Source of the DNA: Granulicella sp. L56
Lineage (GTDB): Bacteria > Acidobacteriota > Terriglobia > Terriglobales > Acidobacteriaceae
Direction of reading: 5' to 3'
Length of the DNA stretch: 64,000 bases
Assembly (NCBI RefSeq): GCF_009765835.1
Contig: NZ_LMUS01000008.1
Span: 27,998-91,997 of the forward strand
A program made the position numbers and the translations under genes. The first letter of the stretch is position 1. Every line of letters starts with the position of its first letter. The notes under the pieces are model-generated. The model did no database searches. It had not been told where the DNA came from and saw only the letters and a program-made list of their open reading frames with translations. Positions 33,825-42,756 of the stretch are shown here, piece by piece.

Positions 33825-34163
33825 TTACTGGGCTGCCAGGTCGAAGACCTTTTCCATGATGACCCACTTCTGTCCCGGCGCGGATTGCGGCAGCTCCTGC
33901 TGGAAGTGCTCCATGAGGCGTTCCCACTCCTGCACTTTGGCATTGGCGGCGTCCGCGGCGGCCTTTGCTGACAGGGAGAACTCATCGTCCACGTCCATGA
34001 TCATGAATAGCCGCGTTCCGGCCAGGTAAATCTCCATATCGACGATTCCCGCATCCAACAGACTCTTCTTCACCTCTGGCCAGATTTTGACGTGATAGCG
34101 CTTGTACTCCACGATGGCGGTCTCGTCGTTCTTGAGATCCAGGGTTAAACAATGACGTGGCAT
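33825..34163 (-). CDS. L-rhamnose/L-fucose mutarotase family protein
   Basis: 112 residues of the RhaM/DUF718 fold: RHCLTLDLKNDETAIVEYKR, then WPEVKKSLLDAGIVDMEIYLAGTRLFMIMDVDD, and a C-terminal WVIMEKVFDL. A GGAGG box precedes the ATG. It interconverts the anomers of a 6-deoxy-L-hexose. Because it is divergent from an L-fuconate-type catabolic operon 320 bases away, L-fucose is the more likely substrate here than L-rhamnose; this is an inference from context. Confidence 0.8.
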   Translation of the reverse strand: MPRHCLTLDLKNDETAIVEYKRYHVKIWPEVKKSLLDAGIVDMEIYLAGTRLFMIMDVDDEFSLSAKAAADAANAKVQEWERLMEHFQQELPQSAPGQKWVIMEKVFDLAAQ

Positions 34164-34483
34164 TCTTCCTCCGCATGATTTTCATCGACTTTGTCAGTAA
34201 CGGGCAAAGCCAACCGCAGGGTAACATTTCTCATTGAAAAGTGTTTCTAGATGTAATGCGGGTTTTTAAAATTGTCCTGGCTGGCGATTGATTTTGATGG
34301 AAAGAACGGTCAGCGGCGGGAGCAAAGGCGAAATACAGGGGTCTCTCCACTACGCTGCGCTCCGGTCGAGATGATATGTTTTTAGAGTTTTGGACGGGTT
34401 TTATGGAGACCCCATAAATATCTTTCAGTAGATTCACTTAAACGCGTTATTCTTTCATCTGTAGATTGATCGGATTTCAGCCA
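34164..34483. promoter_or_regulatory. Divergent regulatory region of the fucose genes
   Basis: About 320 bases between the mutarotase (leftward) and the SDR gene (rightward). It contains a copy of repeat family A (34329-34378) and, 36 bases before the SDR start, the palindrome AACGCGTT (34441-34448), whose central CpG symmetry resembles LacI-family operators. No regulator gene lies in the cluster. Confidence 0.4.
34329..34378 (-). repeat. Dispersed repeat family A, complete copy
   Basis: Plus-strand CGAAATACAGGGGTCTCTCC, ACTACGCTGCGCTCCGGTCG, AGATGATATG. Almost identical to the copies at 46633 and 54699 at both ends. Confidence 0.9.
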
Positions 34484-35233
34484 ATGATAGATGCTTTTCG
34501 CCTGGAAAATAAAATTGCTCTCGTGACCGGTGGCGCCAGCGGCATCGGCGCTGCGACCGCCCGCGAACTCGCCCGTGCGGGTGCGCATGTCCTGATCGCC
34601 GACCTTAACCTTGCCGCAGCGCAGACGCTGGCGAGCGAGCTGTCGAATGCGAAAGCGGTCGCGATGGATGTGACCGACTCCGCTTCGATCGCTGCCGCCT
34701 TCGCAAGTATTCCCCAGCTCGACATCCTCGTCAACAACGCAGGAATCGGCCTGGTGGGCGACATTACCCGCACATCGGAGGAAGACTTTGCCCGGGTGAT
34801 GCGGGTCAACGTGAACAGCGTCTTCCTGGTCACGCAGGCGGCGTTTCCTCTGCTGCTGGCCTCGCATGGCAGCATCGTCAACATCGGTTCGGTGGCGGCG
34901 ACGGTCGGCGTGAAGCAGCGCTTCGCCTACTGCGCCAGCAAGGGCGCCGTGCTGGCCATGACGCGGCAGATCGCGGTCGACTATCCTAAGGAGCTGCGGA
35001 TCAACTGCATCGCTCCGGGCACCGTGCAGACGCCCTTCGTCGAGGGCTATCTCGACAAGTATCACGCCCATGAGAAGGAGAAGGTGCGCGCCGAACTGGT
35101 TGCCCGTCAGCCGATTGGCCGCCTCGGCACACCCGAGGACATCGCCTCGCTGGTCCGCTATCTGTGTTCGCGCGAGGCCGAGTTCATCAACGGCGCACTA
35201 ATCCCTATCGACGGCGGCTGGACGGCAGCCTGA
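34484..35233 (+). CDS. SDR dehydrogenase, probably 2-keto-3-deoxy-L-fuconate dehydrogenase
   Basis: 249 residues from the ATG at 34484; a TTG at 34466 is possible. Classical short-chain dehydrogenase: Rossmann glycine motif TGGASGIGAATARELA, ADLNLA after beta-2 (Asp favouring NAD+), NNAGIG, catalytic Ser in IVNIGSVAA and Tyr/Lys in YCASKGAV, then the C-terminal PxDGG-type end IPIDGGWTAA. In the non-phosphorylative fucose pathway of Xanthomonas an SDR of this kind oxidises 2-keto-3-deoxy-L-fuconate. The next two genes encode the enzymes that act before and after that step, so the assignment rests mainly on context. Confidence 0.75.
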   Translation: MIDAFRLENKIALVTGGASGIGAATARELARAGAHVLIADLNLAAAQTLASELSNAKAVAMDVTDSASIAAAFASIPQLDILVNNAGIGLVGDITRTSEEDFARVMRVNVNSVFLVTQAAFPLLLASHGSIVNIGSVAATVGVKQRFAYCASKGAVLAMTRQIAVDYPKELRINCIAPGTVQTPFVEGYLDKYHAHEKEKVRAELVARQPIGRLGTPEDIASLVRYLCSREAEFINGALIPIDGGWTAA

Positions 35234-35305
35234 TCTCCGGACCAACTGCTGCCTCTCACCTTCACAGACTGGACGCTGAAATTCAAAAGACAGGAAAGCT
35301 ACAAG

Positions 35306-36610
35306 TTGAACGACATTCTTATCACTGCAATCCGCGTCATCGATCTCCGTTTCCCGACGTCGCTCGAACACATCGGCTCTGACGCCGTCAATAAAGACCC
35401 TGACTACTCTGCTGCCTATTGCATCCTCGAGACGAATTCGGAGCTCGAAGGCCACGGTCTCTCGTTTACGCTCGGGCGCGGCACTGACCTTGTGGTGCAG
35501 GCTGCGGAGTATCTCTCGCGCTACGCTGTCAACCGTACCCTGGCGTCGATCACCGACGACTTTCGCGCCTTTGCCCGTCAGCTTACCGACGACACCCAGT
35601 TCCGCTGGCTGGGACCGGAAAAGGGAGTCATCCAACTGGCTGCCGCGGCGCTGATTAATGCGGTCTGGGACCTCTATGCGCGGGCGGAGAAGAAGCCGCT
35701 GTGGCAACTGCTCTCGGAGATGGAACCCGCACAACTTGTGAAGGCGATTGACTTTCGCTACATCGACGATGCGCTGTCAGAAGAAGAGGCGCTTGACCTG
35801 CTTACGGCCCGCCGCAAGGGGCAGGCGGAGCGGCTGGCGCTGCTCAAGGAGAAGGGCTATCCCGCGTATACGACCTCGGTGGGGTGGTTTGGCTATAGCG
35901 AAGAGAAGATTCGGCGGCTCTCGAAAGAGGCGCTGGCCGACGGCTGGAGGTACTTCAAGCTGAAGGTGGGCGGCGACGCTGCGGACGATCTTCGCCGGGG
36001 GCACATCGTTCGTGAGGAGATCGGCTGGACCAACAAGCTGATGGTCGATGCCAACCAGAAGTGGGGCGTGCTCGAGGCCATCACACGGACGCGCCAGCTC
36101 GCCGAGCTTCAGCCGTGGTGGATGGAAGAGCCGACGAATCCGGACGACATTCTTGGCCATGCGCGCATTCGCCGCGAGGTGCCTGAAGTCCGCATTGCCA
36201 CTGGGGAACACGTTCATAATCGCATCATGTTCAAGCAACTGCTTCAGGCCAAGGCTATCGACGTGCTGCAGCTCGACAGTTGCCGAGTGGCCGGGGTGAA
36301 TGAGAACCTTGCCATTATACTTATGGCGGCCAAATTCGATGTCCCAGTCTGTCCTCATGCCGGGGGCGTCGGCCTTTGCGAGTACGTGCAGCATCTCTCC
36401 GTCTTCGATTTCCTCAGCGTCTCGGCCACGCTCGAAAACCGCGTGATCGAGTTCGTCGATCATCTGCACGAACACTTCATCGATCCCGTTCGCATCAAAG
36501 ATGGGCATTACCTTCTGCCGCAGCAGCCCGGCTACAGCATTCAGATTCGCGAAGAATCTCTAACCCGCTTCGCCTATCCGCACGGCGAAGCCTGGAGCGC
36601 CTCCAAGTGA
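35306..36610 (+). CDS. L-fuconate dehydratase
   Basis: 434 residues of the enolase superfamily, mandelate-racemase subgroup. The N-terminal capping domain (about 1-130) includes HIGSDAVNKDPDYSAAY, characteristic of the fuconate branch. The barrel carries FKLKVGG (catalytic Lys), LMVDANQKW and WMEEPTNPDD and IATGEHVHN (the three metal ligands Asp, Glu, Glu), and CPHAGGVGL (His). It dehydrates L-fuconate to 2-keto-3-deoxy-L-fuconate. Translation appears to begin at TTG 35306 behind AGGAAAG. Its stop overlaps the next gene (GTGA), giving coupling. Confidence 0.9.
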   Translation: MNDILITAIRVIDLRFPTSLEHIGSDAVNKDPDYSAAYCILETNSELEGHGLSFTLGRGTDLVVQAAEYLSRYAVNRTLASITDDFRAFARQLTDDTQFRWLGPEKGVIQLAAAALINAVWDLYARAEKKPLWQLLSEMEPAQLVKAIDFRYIDDALSEEEALDLLTARRKGQAERLALLKEKGYPAYTTSVGWFGYSEEKIRRLSKEALADGWRYFKLKVGGDAADDLRRGHIVREEIGWTNKLMVDANQKWGVLEAITRTRQLAELQPWWMEEPTNPDDILGHARIRREVPEVRIATGEHVHNRIMFKQLLQAKAIDVLQLDSCRVAGVNENLAIILMAAKFDVPVCPHAGGVGLCEYVQHLSVFDFLSVSATLENRVIEFVDHLHEHFIDPVRIKDGHYLLPQQPGYSIQIREESLTRFAYPHGEAWSASK

Positions 36611-37530
36611 AATTCGTCACCTTCTCGTCCAGAGCTGAATCCACAAACGCACAGCCCAGAACTCTTGGTGAGTCTGTCCCTGCCGAATTGCTGAACTGCG
36701 GCGTTGCCACCCCCGGCCTGCTGGTCACCGGCAAGGACGGCGAGCAGGAGGTGGTAGGCCTCTCGTCGCTGGGCTACCGCTCGGTGCGTAACATCATCGA
36801 GGCTGGCCCTGACGCGCTCGACAGGGTCCGCAAGATCGAGTCCAGCGCGCCGCGGGTTCCGCTCTCCCGCGCTACGCTTCATGCTCCTATCCCGCGCCCG
36901 CCGCGCGTCTTCGCCATCGGCCTGAACTACCAGAAGCATGCCGATGAATCGAAGATGGCCGTGCAGAAGGTGCCGACCGTCTTCATGAAGCTGACCAGTT
37001 CCATCATCGGCCCGGATGCGCTCATCATCCTGCCGAAGATCAGCACCCAGCCTGACTACGAGGCTGAGTTCGCCGTCGTCATCGGCAAGCGTGGCTACCA
37101 GATCGCCGAGAAGGACTGGAAGGAGTACGTCTTCGGCTACACCATCGTCAACGACGTCAGCGCCCGCGACGTGCAGCTTGCCACCAGCCAGTGGACGCTC
37201 GGCAAATCTTTCCCAACATTTACGCCGATGGGTCCGGCGATCGTCACTGCTGATGAGGTTCCCGATCCTCATGCGCTGGACATCTCGCTGACCATCAATG
37301 GGGAGACGCTGCAAAGCTCCAATACCAGCGATCTGATCTTCAAAATTCCCGCTCTGATCGCGCATCTTTCAAGCCTCACACCGCTCGAGGCGGGGGACAT
37401 TATCAGCACGGGAACCCCGGAGGGCGTAGGCCTTGGCCGCAAGCCACAGCGCTGGCTCAATCCGGACGAAGAGATCGTCATCACCGTCGAGAAGGTAGGG
37501 CAGCTCCGCAACCGCACCATTGCGGAGTAG
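36607..37530 (+). CDS. Fumarylacetoacetate-hydrolase-family protein, probably 2,4-diketo-3-deoxy-L-fuconate hydrolase
   Basis: 307 residues from a GTG that overlaps the dehydratase stop (GTGA). The FAH catalytic domain (about 95-305) is recognisable: FAIGLNYQKHADES, then PDYEAEFAVVIGK (metal-binding Glu), GYTIVNDVSARDVQ (metal-binding Asp) and DIISTGTPEGVGLG. The expected reaction in this operon is hydrolytic cleavage of the diketo acid to pyruvate and lactate, completing fucose oxidation. Other FAH-family reactions are possible, but the neighbours favour this one. A strong hairpin follows downstream. Confidence 0.85.
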   Translation: MKFVTFSSRAESTNAQPRTLGESVPAELLNCGVATPGLLVTGKDGEQEVVGLSSLGYRSVRNIIEAGPDALDRVRKIESSAPRVPLSRATLHAPIPRPPRVFAIGLNYQKHADESKMAVQKVPTVFMKLTSSIIGPDALIILPKISTQPDYEAEFAVVIGKRGYQIAEKDWKEYVFGYTIVNDVSARDVQLATSQWTLGKSFPTFTPMGPAIVTADEVPDPHALDISLTINGETLQSSNTSDLIFKIPALIAHLSSLTPLEAGDIISTGTPEGVGLGRKPQRWLNPDEEIVITVEKVGQLRNRTIAE

Positions 37531-37563
37531 GACCGACCTGCAACTGTTTTCCATTCACTTTCG

Positions 37564-37612
37564 GACAGCTCGTGGCTGATAGCGCGCATTATCAGCCACG
37601 AGCTGTCTTTCG
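37564..37612 (+). terminator. Strong terminator hairpin after the fucose operon
   Basis: An 18-base perfect stem: GACAGCTCGTGGCTGATA (37564-37581) pairs with TATCAGCCACGAGCTGTC (37590-37607) across an 8-base loop, followed by TTTCGTT. It separates the fucose genes from pncB. Confidence 0.85.
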
Positions 37613-37715
37613 TTCTGCCAGACGATGACAAACTTCAACCCTTCCAAGGACATGGAACACCAGGATCTCTTGCGAAAAGCTTGCGTGTTGCGGGGTTGCA
37701 GGGGAGACTGGTGGC

Positions 37716-39020
37716 ATGAATGTTAATTTTGCCGAGCGGGCGCATAACCATAACTGGAAGCTGGACCCGATTGTGCGGTCGCTGCTGGATACGGATTTTT
37801 ATAAGCTGCTGATGCTGCAGTTCATCTGGAAAAATTTTCCCACGGTGCATGTGACCAGCGAGGTGGTGAACCGGACGGTTTCGGTGAAGCTGGCGGAGCG
37901 GGTAAGCGCGGCGGCGCTGATCGAACAGATGGAGCATGTGCGCGGGCTGCGGTTTCGCAGGAGCGAGATGGTCTGGCTGGCCGGTAATACGTTTTATGGG
38001 ACGCGGAGCATCTTCGAGCCGAAGTTTCTGGAGTGGCTGGAGCGTGATTTCAGGCTGAGTGACTACGAGGTCACCGAGCATGACGGGCAGTTGGTGCTGC
38101 GGTTCAGCGGGCTTTGGGCCGAGGTGACGATGTGGGAGATCTATGCGCTGGCGATTGTGAGCGAGCTGAAGACGCGGTCGGCGCTGGCGGAGCTGAATGA
38201 GCTGGAGCTGGACGTTCTGTATGCGCGGGCCAAGACACGGTTATGGGCCAAGGTGGAGTTGTTGCGCGGCGTGAAGGACCTGGAGTTGTCGGACTTTGGG
38301 ACGCGGCGGCGGCATAGCTTTTTGTGGCAGGAGTATGCGGTGCAGACACTGCGGGCCGGGTTGGGTACTCGACTGACGGGTACTTCGAATACGTCGCTGG
38401 CTTATAAACACGATCTGGAAGCGATTGGAACGAATGCTCATGAGCTGCCGATGGCGATGGCGGCAATGGCGACCAGCGATGCGGATTTGCGGGCTTCGCA
38501 GTATAAGGTGCTGGAGCTTTGGCAGCAGAGTTACGGCGGCGCGTTGCTGGTGATGCTGCCGGATACGTTTGGGACGACACAGTTTTTGGAGGGCGCTCCG
38601 GATTGGGTGGCGGATTGGACGGGGCAGCGGGTGGACAGCAAGGATCCGATGGTAGCGGGGGATGAATATATTGCGTGGCTGATGCGGCGGGGGAGGGATG
38701 CTCGGGGAAAACGGCTGATCGCTTCGGATGGTTTGGATGTGGGAGATATTGTTCGGCTGGATGGATATTTTCGCGGGCGGATTCGGTTAAGCGCCGGGTG
38801 GGGGACTTTGCTGACGAATGATTTTCGTGGGTGCCATCCGCGAGGGGAAGATACGCTGGAGCCGATCAGTCTGGTGTGCAAATTGATGACGGTGGAAGGG
38901 AAGCCGGCGGTGAAGCTAAGTGATAATTCGCATAAGTCGACGGGGCCTGTGGAGGAGATTGCGCGGTATCGGCGGGTGTTTGGGAGTGTCGCGGTGGAGG
39001 GGGCTGGGGTGGTGGTTTGA
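37716..39020 (+). CDS. pncB: Nicotinate phosphoribosyltransferase
   Basis: 434 residues, similar in length to the E. coli type. The ATG follows a GGGAGA box. Conserved segments: LLDTDFYKLLMLQFIWKNFP near the N-terminus, WEIYALAIVSEL, DFGTRRRHSFLWQ, and TGTSNTSLAYKHDLEAIGTNAHELPM containing the phosphorylatable His. It makes nicotinate mononucleotide from nicotinate and PRPP in NAD salvage. Codon use here and in the next gene looks richer in G-ending codons than in the preceding operon. No other NAD gene is near. Confidence 0.93.
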   Translation: MNVNFAERAHNHNWKLDPIVRSLLDTDFYKLLMLQFIWKNFPTVHVTSEVVNRTVSVKLAERVSAAALIEQMEHVRGLRFRRSEMVWLAGNTFYGTRSIFEPKFLEWLERDFRLSDYEVTEHDGQLVLRFSGLWAEVTMWEIYALAIVSELKTRSALAELNELELDVLYARAKTRLWAKVELLRGVKDLELSDFGTRRRHSFLWQEYAVQTLRAGLGTRLTGTSNTSLAYKHDLEAIGTNAHELPMAMAAMATSDADLRASQYKVLELWQQSYGGALLVMLPDTFGTTQFLEGAPDWVADWTGQRVDSKDPMVAGDEYIAWLMRRGRDARGKRLIASDGLDVGDIVRLDGYFRGRIRLSAGWGTLLTNDFRGCHPRGEDTLEPISLVCKLMTVEGKPAVKLSDNSHKSTGPVEEIARYRRVFGSVAVEGAGVVV

Positions 39021-39054
39021 TGACCCTTTATTTGTGTCCGGATATACTGCGGGC

Positions 39055-39987
39055 ATGATTAAGTTTGGTGGTTGGGCTCGGGTTTTTGTGGCGGCGGCGA
39101 TGGTTCCTTTGGTGACGGTGCAGCCTTCGTTTGGGTGGGGGGCCGATGGGCACTCGATGATTGACAAGCTGGCGGCGGCGAATCTGCCGCACGATGTTCC
39201 GGCGTTTCTGCGGGATGGCGGGGCGCTGGATGCGATGAACTATCTGGGGCCGGAGCCGGACCGGTGGCGGAACAGGGCTGAGAGGGAGTTGGACGGGGAG
39301 CAGGCTCCCGACCACTTTATCGATCTGGAGCGGGCCGATATGGTGGGAACGCTTCCGAAGTGGCGCTATGACTTTATTCGCGATCTGGCGAAGCAGCAGA
39401 AGCTGCATCCGAATCTGCCGTTGACGCCGGAGAAGGTGGGGATGCAGCCCTGGCAGGTGGAGGAGGTCTATCAGAGGCTCAAAGTTGGGTTTAGGGAGTA
39501 TCGCAAGCTGGTTGCAGCCAATGAAGATACGAAACCGGCTGAGCTGGCGATTGTGTTTTATGCGGCTTGGCTGGGGCATTATGTTGGGGATGGGTCGATG
39601 CCGCTGCATACGACGATTCAGTACAACGGGTGGACGGGGCCGAATCCGAATGGGTATACGACGGAGCACCATATCCACTCGAAGTTCGAGAGCACGTTTG
39701 TGTCGGCGAATGTGAAGCCGGAGGATGTGGCTCCGCTGGTGGCGGCGGCGCAGACCAAGGCGCTGGGGGATGAGTGGGACGACTACATGATCTATCTGCG
39801 GCATACGAACTCGCTGGTGGAGAGGACGTATCAGGTCGATAAGGCGGGCGGGTTTGACGGTGCCGGAACTCCGGAGGGGAAGTCGTTTACGGAAGAGCGG
39901 CTGGCGGCAGGAGCGATTGAGCTGCGGGACATGATCTATACGGCGTGGCTGCGGAGCGCCGATCCGGTGCAGGAGTTTCATGGGTAG
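39055..39987 (+). CDS. Secreted S1/P1-type nuclease-like protein
   Basis: 310 residues from the ATG at 39055. A signal peptide (about 1-27, VFVAAAMVPLVTVQPSFG) is cut just before Trp of WGADGHSMID. In zinc-dependent S1/P1 nucleases and phospholipase C the mature protein begins with this Trp, which ligates zinc. Other likely ligands are in WLGHYVGDGSMPLHTT and HHIHSKFE. It would be a periplasmic or secreted trinuclear zinc phosphoesterase for nucleic acids or phospholipids. The sequence DHFIDLERADM in the N-terminal third also suits the family. It starts 34 bases after pncB and may be co-transcribed, though the functions differ. Confidence 0.75.
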   Translation: MIKFGGWARVFVAAAMVPLVTVQPSFGWGADGHSMIDKLAAANLPHDVPAFLRDGGALDAMNYLGPEPDRWRNRAERELDGEQAPDHFIDLERADMVGTLPKWRYDFIRDLAKQQKLHPNLPLTPEKVGMQPWQVEEVYQRLKVGFREYRKLVAANEDTKPAELAIVFYAAWLGHYVGDGSMPLHTTIQYNGWTGPNPNGYTTEHHIHSKFESTFVSANVKPEDVAPLVAAAQTKALGDEWDDYMIYLRHTNSLVERTYQVDKAGGFDGAGTPEGKSFTEERLAAGAIELRDMIYTAWLRSADPVQEFHG

Positions 39988-40099
39988 AGTGGAAGAACGT
40001 ACGCCGATATTTCGTTCCTGATTGGTGAGACATCCGCGGCGGCTTGGTGCTCGGCGAACCAAAGGAAGAGATAACTCTGATTCGCCGAACAATCTGCGT

Positions 40100-40924
40100 C
40101 TACGACTTTATGAATTCGAGAAGATCGGCATTGATCTGGTCGGCATGTGTGGTCGGCATTCCGTGCGGCAGGCCCTGGTAAACCTTCAAGGTGCCGTTCT
40201 TCAGGAGCTTGGCGGCCAGCGGGCCTGAATCGGCGAACGGCACGATCTGGTCGTCCTCGCTATGCATCACCAGTACCGGAACGGTGATCTGCTTGAGGTC
40301 TTCGGTGAGGTCGGTCTCCGACAAGGCCTTGATGCAGTCGTATTGCGCCTTGGTTCCACCCATCATTCCCTGGCGCCACCAGTTATCGATCACCCCTTGC
40401 GAAACCTTTGCACCGGGACGATTGAAACCGTAGAAGGGACCCTCAGGGACATCGCGATAGAACTGGGCGCGGTTGGCCATGCCTGCGCGAAAGCCGTCGA
40501 AGAACTCGATCGGCAGGCCGCCCGGATTTGACGCCGACTTGATCATGACCGGAGTGATGGCGCTGATCAAGACCGCTTTGGCAACGCGGCCGTTGCCTCC
40601 GTACTGGGCGACATAGCGGGCCACTTCGCCGCCGCCTGTCGAGTGGCCGATATGGATAGCGTCTTTGAGGTCGAGATGCTCCACCAGCGCGGCGCTATCG
40701 GCCGCATAGGTGTCCATGTCGTTGCCGAGATCGGTCTGGCTCGACCGGCCATGGCCACGACGATCATGCGCGATGACACGGTATCCGCGGAGCAGGAAGA
40801 ACAGCATCTGGCTGTCCCAATCGTCCGCGCTGAGCGGCCAGCCGTGGTGAAATACGATTGGCTGACCTGTTCCCCAATCCTTGTAGTAGATCTCTGTACC
40901 GTCCTTCACTGTAAAGCTGCTCAT
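40100..40924 (-). CDS. Alpha/beta hydrolase (non-heme chloroperoxidase-like)
   Basis: 274 residues, full-length alpha/beta-hydrolase. The oxyanion region is [17 protein letters not shown], the nucleophile elbow GHSTGGGEV (Ser), with Asp in [12 protein letters not shown] and catalytic His in [13 protein letters not shown]. These residues place it with the cofactor-free haloperoxidase/esterase subgroup; real substrates are likely esters or lactones. A GGAGAG box precedes the ATG. It stands alone, with an upstream region shared with the divergent DUF1080 gene. Confidence 0.88.
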   Translation of the reverse strand: MSSFTVKDGTEIYYKDWGTGQPIVFHHGWPLSADDWDSQMLFFLLRGYRVIAHDRRGHGRSSQTDLGNDMDTYAADSAALVEHLDLKDAIHIGHSTGGGEVARYVAQYGGNGRVAKAVLISAITPVMIKSASNPGGLPIEFFDGFRAGMANRAQFYRDVPEGPFYGFNRPGAKVSQGVIDNWWRQGMMGGTKAQYDCIKALSETDLTEDLKQITVPVLVMHSEDDQIVPFADSGPLAAKLLKNGTLKVYQGLPHGMPTTHADQINADLLEFIKS

Positions 40925-41280
40925 GACTCGCTCTCCTGTCGGGTTGTGTGCTCTTGTTCGTTAAGTTGATAGCCGGATCCATGATTTTTTACCGGTACTA
41001 TGCCGGGTCAGTTGACGATAATAGGGGCCGATGGAACCCGGGGTATGATCCAATCTTCGGTTCAGTACTGGAAACGCTCGTCTCGGAAGTAACGAAATAC
41101 CAACTCGCCATTAGCAGAGGCCAGTCGTTCGATAGAGCATTCGTTTCGCATCAATTAGTGCTGCCAACTCTTATATACCAATTCGAGGCTGTAGCCGTCG
41201 GTGCCCAGAACATTCGCTGCGTAATAGCGCGGGTCGTAGTACAGCCGCGCTCCGGGCCCATGCGGCAACGAAAAGCAACT
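40925..41280. other. Divergent intergenic region
   Basis: About 355 bases between the alpha/beta hydrolase and the DUF1080 protein. No gene, repeat or hairpin recognised. It must contain both promoters. Confidence 0.4.
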
Positions 41281-41292
41281 ATGCTGTTGCGT

Positions 41293-42057
41293 ATGAAAAA
41301 AGTCCATGCTCTTGTCGCACTAAGTGTCTCTTTCGCCGTTTCCCTGGCTTTCGCACAGAAGCCAAACACACTGACACCGAAGGAAAAGGCCGATGGCTGG
41401 CGGCTGCTCTTCGACGGCAAGACGACCGACGGTTGGCGCAGTGCTCGCGGCGGCGGCTTCCCCAAAACCGGCTGGGCGGTGAAGGATGGCACCATCACGG
41501 TGACTGAGACGGGCGGCGAAGAGTCCGGCAACGGCGGCGACATTGTGACGACGCGCACCTACTCGGACTTTGAGCTGTCGGTGGACTTCAAGACGTCTCC
41601 GGGAGCGAACTCTGGGATCATGTACTTCGTGGACCTGAACCTGTTGCCGTGGAAGAACGGTCACGGCTCGCCTATCGGCTTCGAGTATCAGGTGTTGGAT
41701 GACGCACTGCACCCGGATGCGAAGCGGGGCGTGAACGGCGACCGCACCGTTGCTTCGCTTTACGACATGATTCCCGCCGCAGCCGACAAGCCGATCAAGC
41801 CAGTCGGTGAATGGAACACCGCCCGCATTGTGGTGCACGGCAAACACGGGGAACACTGGCTGAACGGCGTCAAGGTATTGGAGTACGACCGCGACTCGCC
41901 GAAGTTCAAGGCCATCCTCGCTGAGAGCAAGTACCACGTCTTTCCAAGCTACGGTCAAGCGGCCAGCGGATACATTCTTCTGCAGGACCACGGCTTTCCT
42001 GTGTGGTTCCGAAATATTAAGATTCGAGAGATTAGGGGAGGTGCGTCGGCGGATTAA
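41293..42057 (+). CDS. Secreted DUF1080 protein (3-keto-disaccharide hydrolase family)
   Basis: 254 residues from ATG 41293 (MKKVHALVALSVSFA); ATG 41281 is an in-frame alternative. A signal peptide ends near AFAQ. The rest is one concanavalin-like jelly-roll with the family landmarks WRLLFDGKTTDGWRS, WAVKDGTITVTE, GGDIVTTRTYSDFELSVDFK, ANSGIMYFV, FEYQVLDD and GYILLQDHGFPVWFRNIKI. Members studied elsewhere hydrolyse 3-keto-glycosides outside or at the surface of the cell. No 3-keto dehydrogenase gene is near. The call is by family. Confidence 0.85.
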   Translation: MKKVHALVALSVSFAVSLAFAQKPNTLTPKEKADGWRLLFDGKTTDGWRSARGGGFPKTGWAVKDGTITVTETGGEESGNGGDIVTTRTYSDFELSVDFKTSPGANSGIMYFVDLNLLPWKNGHGSPIGFEYQVLDDALHPDAKRGVNGDRTVASLYDMIPAAADKPIKPVGEWNTARIVVHGKHGEHWLNGVKVLEYDRDSPKFKAILAESKYHVFPSYGQAASGYILLQDHGFPVWFRNIKIREIRGGASAD

Positions 42058-42094
42058 GCCCAATTTGAGGAGCAGCCGGAGCGTGGAAGCTGCG

Positions 42095-42110
42095 GCCTAA
42101 AGCTTTAGGC
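42095..42110. terminator. Palindrome between convergent genes, possible terminator
   Basis: GCCTAAAGCTTTAGGC is a perfect 16-base palindrome followed by TCGATTTT, in the 66-base gap between convergent genes. With a 4-base loop the stem is only 6 pairs, so terminator function is tentative. Confidence 0.4.
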
Positions 42111-42123
42111 TCGATTTTGCTGA

Positions 42124-42699
42124 CTACGAATCGGCGCGTTCGAGGGAGAGGTGCGGGGTGTGGATGAGGGGGTACTCGTGGTGCTCGATGCGGACGAGGA
42201 GACGGCGGAGGAATGGCGTGATGGACAGCGCGATGATGGGGACCATCACGACGGAGAGGCAGAGCCACAGGACAAGGGCGTGCCACTCCCACGTCCATAG
42301 CTGACGGGTGAGGGCGATGGGGTTGCTGCGAGCGGCGTGGATGAGCGCTTTGGCAGTGAATGGCATGGGCGCGGTGTGGAAGACTACGTCGCCGAGGCGG
42401 ATGAAGGGGATGAGGAGAAGGAGTTCGAGCGGGTAGGCGAGATGGTTGGCCAGTTGCGAGGCGGCGACGTTGAGGCGCAAGAGAAATGCCGCGGCGAGGC
42501 AGAGGATGGTGGTGCTGCCGAGGACGGGGTTGATGCCGATCAGCAGGCCGACGGCGATGCTCCAGGCGAGCTTGCGAGGAGAGGCGCCCATGCGGAGCAG
42601 CGCGAAGATAGGAAGGGCGACACGGCGGTAAGCCCAGTTGTGATGGAGCGGCGGGGGGCTCGGTTGGCTACTGGATGGGTTCACGTCGCTCAAAGTCAC
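42124..42699 (-). CDS. DUF2062 membrane protein
   Basis: 191 residues with three to four hydrophobic segments. The family core is PRKLAWSIAVGLLIGINPVLGSTTILCLAAAF, then LRLNVAASQLANHLAYPLELLLLIPFIRLG. Proteins of this family are membrane proteins of unknown role. Translation begins at GTG 42699. It is divergent from the acyltransferase at 42757, with only 57 bases between the starts, so the two probably share a promoter region and may both be concerned with lipids, which is inference. Confidence 0.8.
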   Translation of the reverse strand: MTLSDVNPSSSQPSPPPLHHNWAYRRVALPIFALLRMGASPRKLAWSIAVGLLIGINPVLGSTTILCLAAAFLLRLNVAASQLANHLAYPLELLLLIPFIRLGDVVFHTAPMPFTAKALIHAARSNPIALTRQLWTWEWHALVLWLCLSVVMVPIIALSITPFLRRLLVRIEHHEYPLIHTPHLSLERADS

Positions 42700-42756
42700 T
42701 CGTTACAGGATAGACTGCGCAACGAGGGTTTGTAGCCGCTATTTGGGAGGCGAGGG

